DNA of 38,323 nucleotides from an uncultured Eubacteriales bacterium (GTDB lineage Bacteria; Bacillota; Clostridia; Oscillospirales; Oscillospiraceae), in the NCBI GenBank assembly GCA_900549645.1, contig URPD01000011.1:1-38323 (forward strand), read 5' to 3'. Shown one piece after another: positions 1 to 6,910 of this stretch (positions are counted from its first letter, which is position 1; the number at the start of each line of letters is the position of its first letter). The notes beneath the pieces were generated by a model, which saw nothing but the letters and a program-made list of their open reading frames with translations, was not told the DNA's origin and searched no databases. Position numbers and translations under genes: made by a program.

Positions 1-45
1 GCCGGGGGCATGTCAGAGCCGCGCCGTGACCGAGCCGCAGCGAGA
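1..45 (-). repeat. Partial third copy of the interspersed repeat
   Basis: This stretch is the reverse complement of an internal part of the repeat found at 21531-21766 and 32932-33167. It matches over about 44 bases with one mismatch. The match runs off the left window edge and stops at about base 45, where the sequence diverges. It therefore shows that the element occurs in both orientations in this genome. Nothing coding is visible between here and the terminator at 162. Confidence 0.75.
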
Positions 46-161
46 CGCTGTCGGCGTTAGCCGACTGAGGGGTCGCCAGTCTTGAGATATTGCCATTTGG
101 GAAAAGGCACGGCAACATAAAGAGCACAGAACGCCCCCTATACCGTCCCGCATTACAATCG

Positions 162-208
162 AAAAAGTCCGCCCAATGCGCAGATTTTTCGCATTGGGCG
201 GACTTTTT
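162..208. terminator. Bidirectional intrinsic terminator
   Basis: A perfect 19-bp stem (162-180 with 190-208) begins with five A and ends with five T, so it can terminate transcription on either strand. It lies downstream of the fluoride exporter gene on the minus strand. Confidence 0.85.
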
Positions 209-278
209 GCCTCTTTGACGGACGTTTATTCCTCGTCTATATATTCCGCATCTGTCAAAACGCCGGGCATTTTCCTCA

Positions 279-641
279 TCACACCACCGCTTCGGCCAGA
301 AGCACCGCGGCGACGGACAGCGTCACGCTCAGCAGCATATACGCCGCCGAGGCGCCGATACGCCCGCTTTGGATAAGCCCCGCAGTTTCAAGGGCGAAGG
401 TGGAAAACGTGGTAAAGCCGCCGCATATGCCGGTTTTGAGCAGCAGCGTAAGCCGTGGGTAAAGCCCCGCAGTCTTCGCGCCCAGCGCCGTGATTGCGCC
501 GATGGCGAACGCGCCGAGGACGTTTATCAGCAGGGTGTTCACCGGGAACGACCCCGTTTTATCCAGCGGTATCATCGACACGAGATAGCGCAGTACCGCG
601 CCCACAAAGCCGCCAACTCCGACGGCAAGACAATTAAGCAT
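279..641 (-). CDS. crcB: Fluoride exporter FluC/CrcB
   Basis: A 120-residue membrane protein of the FluC (CrcB) fluoride channel family, which normally has about 120-130 residues and four membrane helices and works as an antiparallel dimer exporting fluoride. Visible family marks are the N-terminal GGFVGAVLRY motif, the NVLGAF segment with its conserved Asn, and the Phe-box motif GGFTTFSTF. I chose the ATG at 641 because GGAGGT at 653-648 lies six bases before it; an in-frame ATG at 647 touches the ribosome site directly and an earlier one at 695 lies inside the upstream terminator. The gene stands alone behind a fluoride riboswitch, which strongly supports the function. A 17-codon ORF overlaps its stop codon (TGATG) but has nothing else in its favour. 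Confidence 0.95.
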   Translation of the reverse strand: MLNCLAVGVGGFVGAVLRYLVSMIPLDKTGSFPVNTLLINVLGAFAIGAITALGAKTAGLYPRLTLLLKTGICGGFTTFSTFALETAGLIQSGRIGASAAYMLLSVTLSVAAVLLAEAVV

Positions 642-653
642 ACTCATACCTCC

Positions 654-745
654 AAAAAATGACTTCTGCTCTGGTGCTATCCAGGCAGAAGTCATTAGTT
701 TTCAACGGTTCCGGGTCGCCCCGCGGGAGAACTTCATTCCCTTGT
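654..745 (-). promoter_or_regulatory. Fluoride riboswitch (crcB motif) with terminator
   Basis: The minus strand between the promoter and crcB fits the fluoride riboswitch. The first stem is GGGAATGAAGTTCTCCC (741-725), followed by a GC-rich middle helix, then CTAATGACTTCTGCC (698-684). The loop segment GAAGT can pair with ACTTC as the known pseudoknot. Known examples use GGAGU/ACUCC at this place, so the pairing is kept with changed bases. The same ACTTC forms the 5' arm of a terminator hairpin (693-661) ending in a run of T. Fluoride binding would stabilise the pseudoknot and block termination, switching on the exporter. Recognised by eye; no covariance search was run. Confidence 0.9.
661..693 (-). 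terminator. Riboswitch-controlled intrinsic terminator
   Basis: The GACTTCTGC/GCAGAAGTC stem (693-661) is followed on the minus strand by ATTTTTT (660-654). It is the expression platform of the fluoride riboswitch, because its 5' arm overlaps the pseudoknot partner. Confidence 0.9.
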
Positions 746-749
746 TTTC

Positions 750-758
750 ATTATACCA
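750..758 (-). promoter_or_regulatory. Promoter of crcB, extended -10
   Basis: TGGTATAAT on the minus strand (758-750) is an extended -10 box and places the transcript start just before the riboswitch. The -35 region is poor (GCTTGC at a 17-base spacing). Confidence 0.7.
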
Positions 759-787
759 CACGGCGGCGCGCCGCAAGCCGCTTCCGG

Positions 788-2275
788 TCACATATAGATG
801 CTGTCGGTTGCGACATGGTCACAGAAGGCGCGGTCATGCTCGACAAATATCATCGTGGACTCCGTATTCAGCAGCAGCTCCTCTATCTGCATACGCGAGA
901 GCAGGTCGATATAGTTCAACGGCTCGTCCCAGACATACAGGTGCGCCTGCTCGCAGAGGCTCGCCGCGATGAGCACCTTTTTCCGCTGCCCGGCGCTGAA
1001 ACCGGCCATGTCGCGGTCAAAGTGCCCGCGCGTCATGTCCAGCTTGCGCAGGATGGTTTTGAACCGACTCTCGTCGATGCCCCGCTCGCGGGCAAAGCTG
1101 CGCAGATCGCCGCGCAGGAACGAGCTGTCCTGCGGGATGTACGAAATTTTCAACCCTCCCGCACGCCAAATCTCGCCCGTATAGGGGATGCTTTCGCCCG
1201 TTATGAGCTTGAGAATGCTCGATTTTCCACAGCCGTTGCCGCCGCGCAGGGCGATGCGCTGTCCCTGCCGCAGTTCGAAGCTCAGCGGCGGCGCTATCGC
1301 CCCTGCTCCGTAATCTATCTCGACCTCCCTCAGTTCCAGCAGCCGCTCCGAATAGTTCCGCAATGGGCTGAGCTTCAGATCGTCCGCCGTCTCAAGATTT
1401 TTCAGCAGCTCCGATTTCTGCTCGATGCTGTCCTGAATCCGCCGGTCTATCGCCTTGGCGCGCTTCATCGACTTCTTGCTCTTCGCACCCTCGTACGCCC
1501 TGCGCCCCATGCTCTTCTCGGTTTTCGTCGGGTCGAAGCCGATTTTCGCGCGCTCCGCCCTGTCCGCCCACTGCGCCTTTTCGCGCGCGGCGGCTTCAAG
1601 GCGGCCTATCTCCTTCTTGAGTCGGTCATTTTCCGCCAGCTCATATCTGTCCCGCCACTCCTTATTTTCAAGCCACGTGGAAAAATCGCCTTGGGTCACT
1701 TCAATATCCGCGCGGTTTATCGAGAGAATGTGGTCAACACAGCCGTCGAGAAACGCCCGGTCGTGCGAGACGAGGATGAAGCCGCGCTTGCGCCGCAGAT
1801 ACCGCGCGACGCGCTCGCGTCCCGCCTCGTCGAGATGGTTCGTCGGCTCGTCGATCAGCAGGAAGTCGTCCTCGTTAGTGAACATCGCCGCCAGCTGGAG
1901 CTTTGTCTGCTCGCCGCCGGAAAGCGAGTCGAACGGCCGGTCGAGCAGCGCTTCGTCAAGCCCCAGCATGGCCATCTCCCGCCGCAGACGCCACTCCTCA
2001 CCGTCGCTCACGACCTCCGCGAGCGCTTCCGCCGCGTGGCGCGCCGTGTCATGCAGCGCGATAGGAAAATAATCGAAGCTGACGCTTGCAGAGATGCTGC
2101 CGGTGTACTCAAGCTCACCCATCAGCAGCTTCAGAAACGTCGTTTTTCCGCGGCCATTGCGCCCGGTGAAGCCGAGCCGCCAGCCGGTGTCTATCTGAAA
2201 TCTCACGTTGTCGAACACCTTTTCGGCGCTGCCATCGTATGCAAAGCTGAGATTCTTTATATCAATAAGCGACAT
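788..2275 (-). CDS. Lsa-type ABC-F ribosome protection protein
   Basis: A 495-residue soluble protein with two ATP-binding cassettes and no membrane domain. Domain 1 has Walker A GRNGRGKTT (about 38-46), signature LSGGE (118-122) and LLIDEPTNHLD with Glu143. Domain 2 has GGNGCGKSS (345-353), FSAGQ and the unusual VWDEPLNYID with Glu451. Residues 190-300 form the charged linker that reaches the ribosome in this class. Length, the WDEPLNY motif and the overall pattern fit the Lsa group, whose known members release lincosamides, streptogramin A and pleuromutilins from the ribosome. The ATG at 2275 follows GGGAGGGG. The leader carries a short upstream ORF and an attenuator, as is usual for drug-inducible ABC-F genes. 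Resistance itself is inferred, and the exact drug range cannot be read from the sequence. Confidence 0.9.
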   Translation of the reverse strand: MSLIDIKNLSFAYDGSAEKVFDNVRFQIDTGWRLGFTGRNGRGKTTFLKLLMGELEYTGSISASVSFDYFPIALHDTARHAAEALAEVVSDGEEWRLRREMAMLGLDEALLDRPFDSLSGGEQTKLQLAAMFTNEDDFLLIDEPTNHLDEAGRERVARYLRRKRGFILVSHDRAFLDGCVDHILSINRADIEVTQGDFSTWLENKEWRDRYELAENDRLKKEIGRLEAAAREKAQWADRAERAKIGFDPTKTEKSMGRRAYEGAKSKKSMKRAKAIDRRIQDSIEQKSELLKNLETADDLKLSPLRNYSERLLELREVEIDYGAGAIAPPLSFELRQGQRIALRGGNGCGKSSILKLITGESIPYTGEIWRAGGLKISYIPQDSSFLRGDLRSFARERGIDESRFKTILRKLDMTRGHFDRDMAGFSAGQRKKVLIAASLCEQAHLYVWDEPLNYIDLLSRMQIEELLLNTESTMIFVEHDRAFCDHVATDSIYM

Positions 2276-2296
2276 ATATGCCCCTCCCTGTACATA

Positions 2297-2332
2297 TAAA
2301 AATTCGGCCGCAGGAAATGACCCGCAGCCGAA
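2297..2332 (-). terminator. Attenuator in the ABC-F leader
   Basis: A 12-bp stem (2332-2321 with 2314-2303, two G-U pairs) is followed on the minus strand by a T run about 25 bases before the ABC-F start codon. A terminator inside a 5' leader means read-through must be controlled. CGCAGGAAA at 2392-2384 is perfectly complementary to TTTCCTGCG at 2317-2309, in the loop and 3' arm, and would act as an antiterminator. Confidence 0.85.
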
Positions 2333-2458
2333 AGTTTATATGGCATGGATGTGCCATGATATAAATCGGATGCGCTGATGCACTTTCCTGCGAAAAGGCG
2401 CGGCAAAGATGGGGCAGCATATTTCATGCCCCGTCACTTTGTTTCATCGCCTTATGAA

Positions 2459-2479
2459 TCAGCAGGAAGTATTGTGCAC
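2459..2479 (-). CDS. Leader peptide uORF, six codons
   Basis: GTG CAC AAT ACT TCC TGC TGA on the minus strand (MHNTSC after GTG initiation) is preceded by a perfect GGAGG (2491-2487) seven bases upstream. It lies about 25 bases after the predicted transcript start and far ahead of the attenuator. Drug-inducible ABC-F genes commonly use such short ORFs: a stalled ribosome changes leader folding so that the downstream terminator cannot form. A second weak candidate (ATG at 2444, seven codons) overlaps the following stem. The start signal is visible; the function is inferred. Confidence 0.65.
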   Translation of the reverse strand: MHNTSC

Positions 2480-2511
2480 TCGTGCGCCTCCGTTCGTTTT
2501 GATTTGAGTAT

Positions 2512-2540
2512 ATTATAAATCGTGCGTGCCGCTTTTGCAA
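2512..2540 (-). promoter_or_regulatory. Promoter of the ABC-F leader
   Basis: TTGCAA (2540-2535), 17-base spacer, TATAAT (2517-2512) on the minus strand. The transcript would start near 2505, giving a leader of about 230 bases that contains the uORF, two hairpins and the attenuator. Confidence 0.8.
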
Positions 2541-2606
2541 GGCAAACATTTTGGACAAGCACATGATAAATTCGCCATAAAAAAGCAATGCAGTCCGCGG
2601 AATTTA

Positions 2607-2615
2607 TGGTATAAT
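2607..2615 (+). promoter_or_regulatory. Extended -10 promoter of the ROK-like gene
   Basis: TGGTATAAT sits 29 bases before the start codon. No good -35 box is seen at the right distance. Confidence 0.65.
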
Positions 2616-2644
2616 ACGGTCAGAATAATTACGGAGGTTCTGCC

Positions 2645-4024
2645 ATGGATTTTCTCGGAGTCAATCTGGATATCAAAAATCTGCCGGAGCTGGATCCGGA
2701 GTTCATCCCGCTGCACAGGTTCAACGAGGCGTTTCTCCGCGGCGCGGAGAAGCCCGTCGGCATCGCGCTGGAGCGCGCGGGCGGCGAGATGGCCGCGGTT
2801 GAGACACGCATACACGGCACGCCGGAGATGTACGCCGCCGACTGCTATTACATCGACCGCCTTGTGAAAACCATGCTGTGGATGAAGGGCGGATACAAGA
2901 TCTATATCCGCGGCGACGCGCGGATATATGACTACCTCCGCTCCGTCTACTGCGCGGGCGGGGCGAGGGAGTTCGACTGGGACTACATGGCGAACGTCTT
3001 TGAGCGCCCGTTCGAGGTCGTACAGACGGACGCGCTGCCCGCGGCCAAGGATTCGCCGAAGGCCATCGGCGGGCACATGGACGGCTGCCGCATCGGCTTC
3101 GACGCAGGGGGAAGCGACCGGAAGGTCTCGGCGGTGATAAACGGCGAGGCCGTGTATTCCGAGGAGGTCGTCTGGTTCCCGAAGATCAACTCCGACCCGG
3201 ACTACCACTACGCCGGTATCGTCGCCGCGCTCAAGTCTGCGGCGGAGCACATGCCGCGCGTTGACGCCGTCGGCGTTTCCTCCGCGGGGATATACATCAA
3301 CAACCGCACTATGAACGCGTCGCTGTTTCTGAAGGTTCCCAAGGAGCAGTTCGACGCGAAGGTCAAGGATATTTACATCCGCGCCATAACCGACACCTTC
3401 GGCAACGTGCCGTACAGCGTCGTGAACGACGGCGACGTGACCGCGCTCGCGGGCGCGATGGGTCTGAAGGAGAACAACATCCTCGGTATTGCCATGGGCA
3501 CGAGCGAAGCGGCGGGCTTCGTGGACGCCGAGGGGCGCATAACCGGCTGGCTCAACGAACTGGCCTTCGTCCCGGTCGACGCAAATCCCGCCGCGATGCG
3601 CGACGAGTGGAGCGGCGATATCGGCTGCGGCGTGAAATATTTTTCGCAGGACGGCGTGAACAAGCTTGCGCCCAGAGCCGGGATTGAGCTTGACGAGTCG
3701 CTGTCCCCCGCCGAGAAGCTGAAGGCCGTGCAGAAGCTGATGGAGGCGGGCGACGACCGCGCCGCCGCGGTATACCGCAGTATCGGCGTCTATCTGGCGC
3801 ACACGCTGGCCTATTACCGCGCGCTCTACGGCTGCGGGAGTGTGCTGCTGCTTGGGCGCGTGATGTCCGGTAAGGGCGGCGAGCTGATAATCTCCGCCTG
3901 CGAGGACGTGCTGCACTCCGAATACCCGGAGCTTGACGGAAAAATGCAGCTCGCGCTGCCGGACGAATACTTCCGCAGAGTCGGTCAGTCTGCCGTGGCG
4001 GCTTCCCTGCCTGAAATAAAGTGA
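2645..4024 (+). CDS. ROK-like ASKHA-fold protein of unknown substrate
   Basis: A 459-residue protein whose second half looks like the sugar kinase/ROK/actin-like ATPase fold. IGFDAGGSDRKVSAV (about 150-164) matches the first phosphate motif, VVNDGDVTALAGA the region of the catalytic Asp in ROK kinases, and GIAMGTSEAAGF the second phosphate motif. The zinc-binding CxCG...GC motif of classical ROK kinases and an N-terminal HTH are both missing. The first 145 residues are an extension I do not recognise. GGAGG lies eight bases before the ATG, and an extended -10 (TGGTATAAT, 2607-2615) precedes it. It stands alone, so context gives no substrate. It could be a sugar kinase or a sensor that has lost activity. 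Confidence 0.75.
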   Translation: MDFLGVNLDIKNLPELDPEFIPLHRFNEAFLRGAEKPVGIALERAGGEMAAVETRIHGTPEMYAADCYYIDRLVKTMLWMKGGYKIYIRGDARIYDYLRSVYCAGGAREFDWDYMANVFERPFEVVQTDALPAAKDSPKAIGGHMDGCRIGFDAGGSDRKVSAVINGEAVYSEEVVWFPKINSDPDYHYAGIVAALKSAAEHMPRVDAVGVSSAGIYINNRTMNASLFLKVPKEQFDAKVKDIYIRAITDTFGNVPYSVVNDGDVTALAGAMGLKENNILGIAMGTSEAAGFVDAEGRITGWLNELAFVPVDANPAAMRDEWSGDIGCGVKYFSQDGVNKLAPRAGIELDESLSPAEKLKAVQKLMEAGDDRAAAVYRSIGVYLAHTLAYYRALYGCGSVLLLGRVMSGKGGELIISACEDVLHSEYPELDGKMQLALPDEYFRRVGQSAVAASLPEIK

Positions 4025-4055
4025 GGGTATATTTCTTATTTTGATCTAAAAGTAA

Positions 4056-4102
4056 TAAAAATCTCCTGTGCTGCAAAAAATAAGCCGCACAGGAGATTTT
4101 TA
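4056..4102 (+). terminator. Terminator after the ROK-like gene
   Basis: AAAAATCTCCTGTG pairs with CACAGGAGATTTTT, closing an A-rich loop and ending in a T run. It separates the ROK-like gene from spoVAC. Confidence 0.8.
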
Positions 4103-4123
4103 TTGATTTATGGAGCTGATTCA

Positions 4124-4561
4124 ATGACAAACGAAGAATACAAGAAATACGCCGACCGGCACGCCCCACGCTCGCCGCTGCTGAAGGACATGCTTTTCGC
4201 ATTTCTGATAGGCGGCTTCATCTGCTGCCTCGGCCAGCTGGCGGGCGACCTGTACCGGAACGTCTGCGGGCTGGACAAGGAGGCCGCCGCAAGCGCAACG
4301 TCGATCACGCTCGTGTTCCTCGGCGCGCTGCTCACGGGACTCGGCGTATACGACGACATCGCCAAGCTCGCCGGAGCCGGTACACTCGTGCCGATAACGG
4401 GCTTCGCAAACTCCGTCGTCGCCCCGGCGCTCGAATTCAAGACCGAGGGCTTCATCGCGGGCACCGCGGCCAAAATGTTCATCATCGCGGGGCCGGTCAT
4501 CGTCTACGGCATATCCTCAAGCGTCATATACGGGCTGCTCCTCGTGCTGTTCAGCGGCTGA
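4124..4561 (+). CDS. spoVAC: Stage V sporulation protein AC
   Basis: A 145-residue membrane protein matching SpoVAC, part of the SpoVA channel that moves dipicolinic acid into the forespore and opens at germination. Recognisable are the PRSPLLKDMLFAFLIGGFICCLGQ start, FLGALLTGLGVYDDIAKLAGAGTLVPITGFANSV in the middle and the final hydrophobic helices. I chose the ATG at 4124 over 4103 because GGAG lies at the right distance before it and the earlier start abuts the terminator. The usual partners spoVAD and spoVAE are not next to it, so it is an orphan copy or part of a scattered set. It converges with the XRE regulator gene with one base between the stop codons. Confidence 0.9.
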   Translation: MTNEEYKKYADRHAPRSPLLKDMLFAFLIGGFICCLGQLAGDLYRNVCGLDKEAAASATSITLVFLGALLTGLGVYDDIAKLAGAGTLVPITGFANSVVAPALEFKTEGFIAGTAAKMFIIAGPVIVYGISSSVIYGLLLVLFSG

Positions 4562-4562
4562 A

Positions 4563-5276
4563 TTATCTCAGCACCTTGCCCAGCACGCGCAGGGGCAGTT
4601 CGGGCGAGATGACGATGTCCGCATACGCTGGGTTCAGCGAGTGCAGCGCCATGGAATCCTTCAGCGCCACGAGCTGTTTGAGATAGGCGCTGCCGTCATA
4701 CAGGAAGATGCCGATGTCGCCGGTCATCAGGCTGCGCTGCTGGCGCACCCAGACGGTCTGCCCGTCGTGAAACTCCGGCTCCATACTGTCTCCCGCGACG
4801 CGGACGCCGAAGTTTGACCCCTCCGGAACCTCCTGCCCGACCTCTACCATCTCATAATCCTCGCCGTCGAGGAACTGCCCGGTGCCTGCCGACACGGCCA
4901 GCGAATACAGCGGCAGAGTCCGCAGACGCACGGGCTGCGGCTGCTTCGCCGGGCGCGGCTCCTCATACGAATAGCGCCGGCTCTCGCGCAGAAGCTGAAT
5001 ATACTCCAGCGCGCGGCCGCGCCCCTCGCGGTTCAGCCCATGCAGCAGCTCGCCCCCGGCGCCGGAAAACGTCCCGCGGATATCCTCTATCCCCAGCACG
5101 TCGCATATTGCGAGAAACTGCCGCGCATTCGGCAGCGTGGCGCCCTTCTCCCATTTGGACACGGCCTGATTCGTCACGCCGAAGCCCAGCTTATCCAGCG
5201 CGGCGGCAAGCTCCGCCTGATTCATCCCTTTTTCGCGGCGGCGCTCCGCAATGAGCGCGCCTATATCCGTATACAT
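4563..5276 (-). CDS. XRE-family regulator with S24 (LexA/CI-like) domain
   Basis: A 237-residue repressor of the CI type. Residues 5-62 form an HTH_3 DNA-binding domain (NQAELAAAL...VTNQAVSKWEKG). Residues 120-237 are a peptidase S24 domain with Ser164 (in GDSMEPEF) and Lys200 (in AYLKQL) as the catalytic pair. An Ala130-Gly131 bond in the expected place could be the self-cleavage site, so it may be inactivated by RecA-type stress signals. No phage genes surround it, so it is more likely a housekeeping or stress repressor than a prophage remnant. The promoter is excellent and its -35 box lies in the end of a 39-bp perfect palindrome, which suggests self-repression. Confidence 0.88.
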   Translation of the reverse strand: MYTDIGALIAERRREKGMNQAELAAALDKLGFGVTNQAVSKWEKGATLPNARQFLAICDVLGIEDIRGTFSGAGGELLHGLNREGRGRALEYIQLLRESRRYSYEEPRPAKQPQPVRLRTLPLYSLAVSAGTGQFLDGEDYEMVEVGQEVPEGSNFGVRVAGDSMEPEFHDGQTVWVRQQRSLMTGDIGIFLYDGSAYLKQLVALKDSMALHSLNPAYADIVISPELPLRVLGKVLR

Positions 5277-5315
5277 GCTGTCCTCTTTCCGCCGCCCGTC
5301 CGGCCTTTTTTGATT

Positions 5316-5344
5316 ATTATATCCTATTGATTTATAAATTTCAA
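5316..5344 (-). promoter_or_regulatory. Promoter of the XRE-S24 gene
   Basis: TTGAAA (5344-5339), exactly 17 bases, TATAAT (5321-5316) on the minus strand. The -35 hexamer is the outer end of the palindrome at 5339-5377. Confidence 0.8.
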
Positions 5345-5377
5345 GTCTTTTATCTGATTCAGATAAAAGACTTGAAA
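5339..5377. promoter_or_regulatory. 39-bp perfect palindrome, operator or terminator
   Basis: Two perfect 19-base arms (5339-5357 and 5359-5377) surround a single central T. It lies between the stop of the MATE gene (5386) and the XRE gene and contains the XRE -35 box. It could be the operator of the XRE-S24 repressor, a terminator of the MATE transcript (though no clear T run follows), or both. Confidence 0.75.
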
Positions 5378-5385
5378 CGATTTAA

Positions 5386-6750
5386 TCACACTATACCCGC
5401 CTGAAGCTTTTTGAACCACCCGCCGCGGTAATAATATATAAGCAGGAGTATGCTGCAAAGCACCCAGCCCGCCGGGTAACCCAGCACTATCGCGTCGATG
5501 CCGCCGCCGAGCTTATACACCGCGAAGAGGTACACCTGACGGAACACGACGAAGGAGCCGAGCATGATGAACATTGTGGAGCGCGTATCGCCCGCGCCGC
5601 GAAGCGCGCCGGAATAGACCTGATTTATTGCAAACATCAAGTAGAACGGCGCAACGATGCGGATAAACAGCCCGCCGAACTGCACGACCTCCGTCTCTTT
5701 ATTGAACAGCGTCACGATCTGCGGGGCGAAGATATACAGCGGCACCAGCACGATGGCCATGATGATAAGCCCGATCACAAGGCCGGACTTTGCTCCGGAT
5801 CTCGCGCGCTCATAATTGCCCGCGCCGAGGTTCTGCCCGACAAAGGTCGTTATTGCGACGGACAGGCTCATCATCGGCAGCAGCGCGAAGGAGTCAACCT
5901 TGCTGCACGCCGTCCACCCGGCCATGCAGGAGCTTTCAAAGCGGTTGATATACGACTGGACAAACATATTCGAGAACGCGGTTATTGCAAGCTGGAGCGC
6001 GGACGGGATGCCGATGGCGCATATCTTGCTCATGATGCTGGGCGTTATGCGCAGGTCGCGGCAGTCTATGCGGTAATCGGCCTTGCAGCGGATGAGCAGC
6101 AGCATCACCAGCACCGCCGACAGCACCTGCGCTATCACCGTCGCAATCGCCGCCCCGGCAATGCCCATGCTGAAATACTTGACAAAGACGACGTCGAGCA
6201 CTGTATTGGTCAGCGCCGAGAATATGAGAAAATACAGCGGTCTCGTGGAATCGCCCACGGCGCGGAGGATGCCCGCCCCGATATAATACATAATGACGCC
6301 GGAGATGCCCCAGAAATATATGCGCAGGTACTCCGTCGCGTCCGCCATGACGTCTTCGGGCGTGCTCATCAGCTCCAGCATTATAGGCGTGAGCCACACG
6401 CCGAGCGCCGTCAGCACCACGCACATCATGAGCGACATCGCTATCGTCGTCTGCACGGTCTTATGAAGTTTCTCCTTGTCGTGCGCACCGTAAAACTGCG
6501 AGATAACGACGCCCGCGCCCGCCGCCAGCCCGCCGAACAGGCCGAACAGCGCATTGATGACCGGCCCCGTGCAGCCAACGGCGGCCAAAGCCTGCTTGCT
6601 GACATAGTTGCCGACGACAATGGAGTCCACCGTATTGTACAGCTGCTGAAAGACATTGCCTATCATCAGCGGCAGGGCAAAATAAATAAGCAGCCGGGGG
6701 ATGCTGCCTTCAGTCATATCCGTGTCCCTGCGTTTCAAAACCGAAGCCAC
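5386..6750 (-). CDS. MATE-family multidrug/sodium exporter
   Basis: A 454-residue integral membrane protein of the MATE family (NorM/DinF-like), with about twelve membrane helices in two halves. It is expected to export cationic compounds by sodium or proton antiport. Family marks are the PLMIGNVFQQLYNTVDSIVVGNYV start, GLFGGLAAGAGVVISQFYGA, and the second-half motif SMSLSVAITTFVGQNLGAGNYERA. The start is a GTG at 6750, chosen because GGAGG lies seven bases upstream. It has its own strong promoter with a palindrome between the -35 and -10 boxes, so it is probably repressed until needed. The substrate cannot be told from sequence. Confidence 0.92.
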   Translation of the reverse strand: MASVLKRRDTDMTEGSIPRLLIYFALPLMIGNVFQQLYNTVDSIVVGNYVSKQALAAVGCTGPVINALFGLFGGLAAGAGVVISQFYGAHDKEKLHKTVQTTIAMSLMMCVVLTALGVWLTPIMLELMSTPEDVMADATEYLRIYFWGISGVIMYYIGAGILRAVGDSTRPLYFLIFSALTNTVLDVVFVKYFSMGIAGAAIATVIAQVLSAVLVMLLLIRCKADYRIDCRDLRITPSIMSKICAIGIPSALQLAITAFSNMFVQSYINRFESSCMAGWTACSKVDSFALLPMMSLSVAITTFVGQNLGAGNYERARSGAKSGLVIGLIIMAIVLVPLYIFAPQIVTLFNKETEVVQFGGLFIRIVAPFYLMFAINQVYSGALRGAGDTRSTMFIMLGSFVVFRQVYLFAVYKLGGGIDAIVLGYPAGWVLCSILLLIYYYRGGWFKKLQAGIV

Positions 6751-6783
6751 GCTTGAACCTCCAATATTTCATAAATCCAATAT

Positions 6784-6812
6784 AGTATAGATTTGCGCAA
6801 ATCATATGTCAA
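6784..6812 (-). promoter_or_regulatory. MATE promoter with internal palindromic operator
   Basis: TTGACA (6812-6807), 17 bases, TATACT (6789-6784) on the minus strand. The spacer contains GATTTGCGCAAATC (6803-6790), a perfect 14-base palindrome, placed where a bound repressor would block RNA polymerase. No obvious regulator gene for it lies in the window; CarD-like and XRE neighbours do not clearly fit. Confidence 0.8.
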
Positions 6813-6877
6813 GCCGCAAAAGGGCGTATTTCGTGATAATCTACAAATTATCAAGGTGTGATTCGTGCATATAGACG

Positions 6878-6908
6878 AAAAAGGCATGGTTCAAACACTA
6901 TGCCTTTT
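6878..6908 (-). terminator. Terminator after the CarD-like gene
   Basis: AAAAGGCAT pairs with ATGCCTTTT and is followed by T on the minus strand, immediately after the CarD-like stop codon. Confidence 0.75.
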
Positions 6909-6910
6909 GG

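Noticed and set aside
225..281. 17-codon ORF on the minus strand overlapping the crcB stop (TGATG)
   Set aside because: The overlap suggests coupling, but there is no ribosome site, no recognisable product and chance easily gives such a frame.
659..2299. 546-codon plus-strand ORF opposite the ABC-F gene
   Set aside because: It is a shadow of the GC-rich ABC-F gene in the antisense frame; the minus-strand protein has all ABC-F motifs.
4556..4571. Small GCTGA/TCAGC hairpin between spoVAC and the XRE gene
   Set aside because: Only five base pairs and inside both coding ends; too weak to be a terminator.
4563..5377. Prophage remnant around the CI-like repressor
   Set aside because: No integrase, phage structural genes or attachment repeats lie near it.
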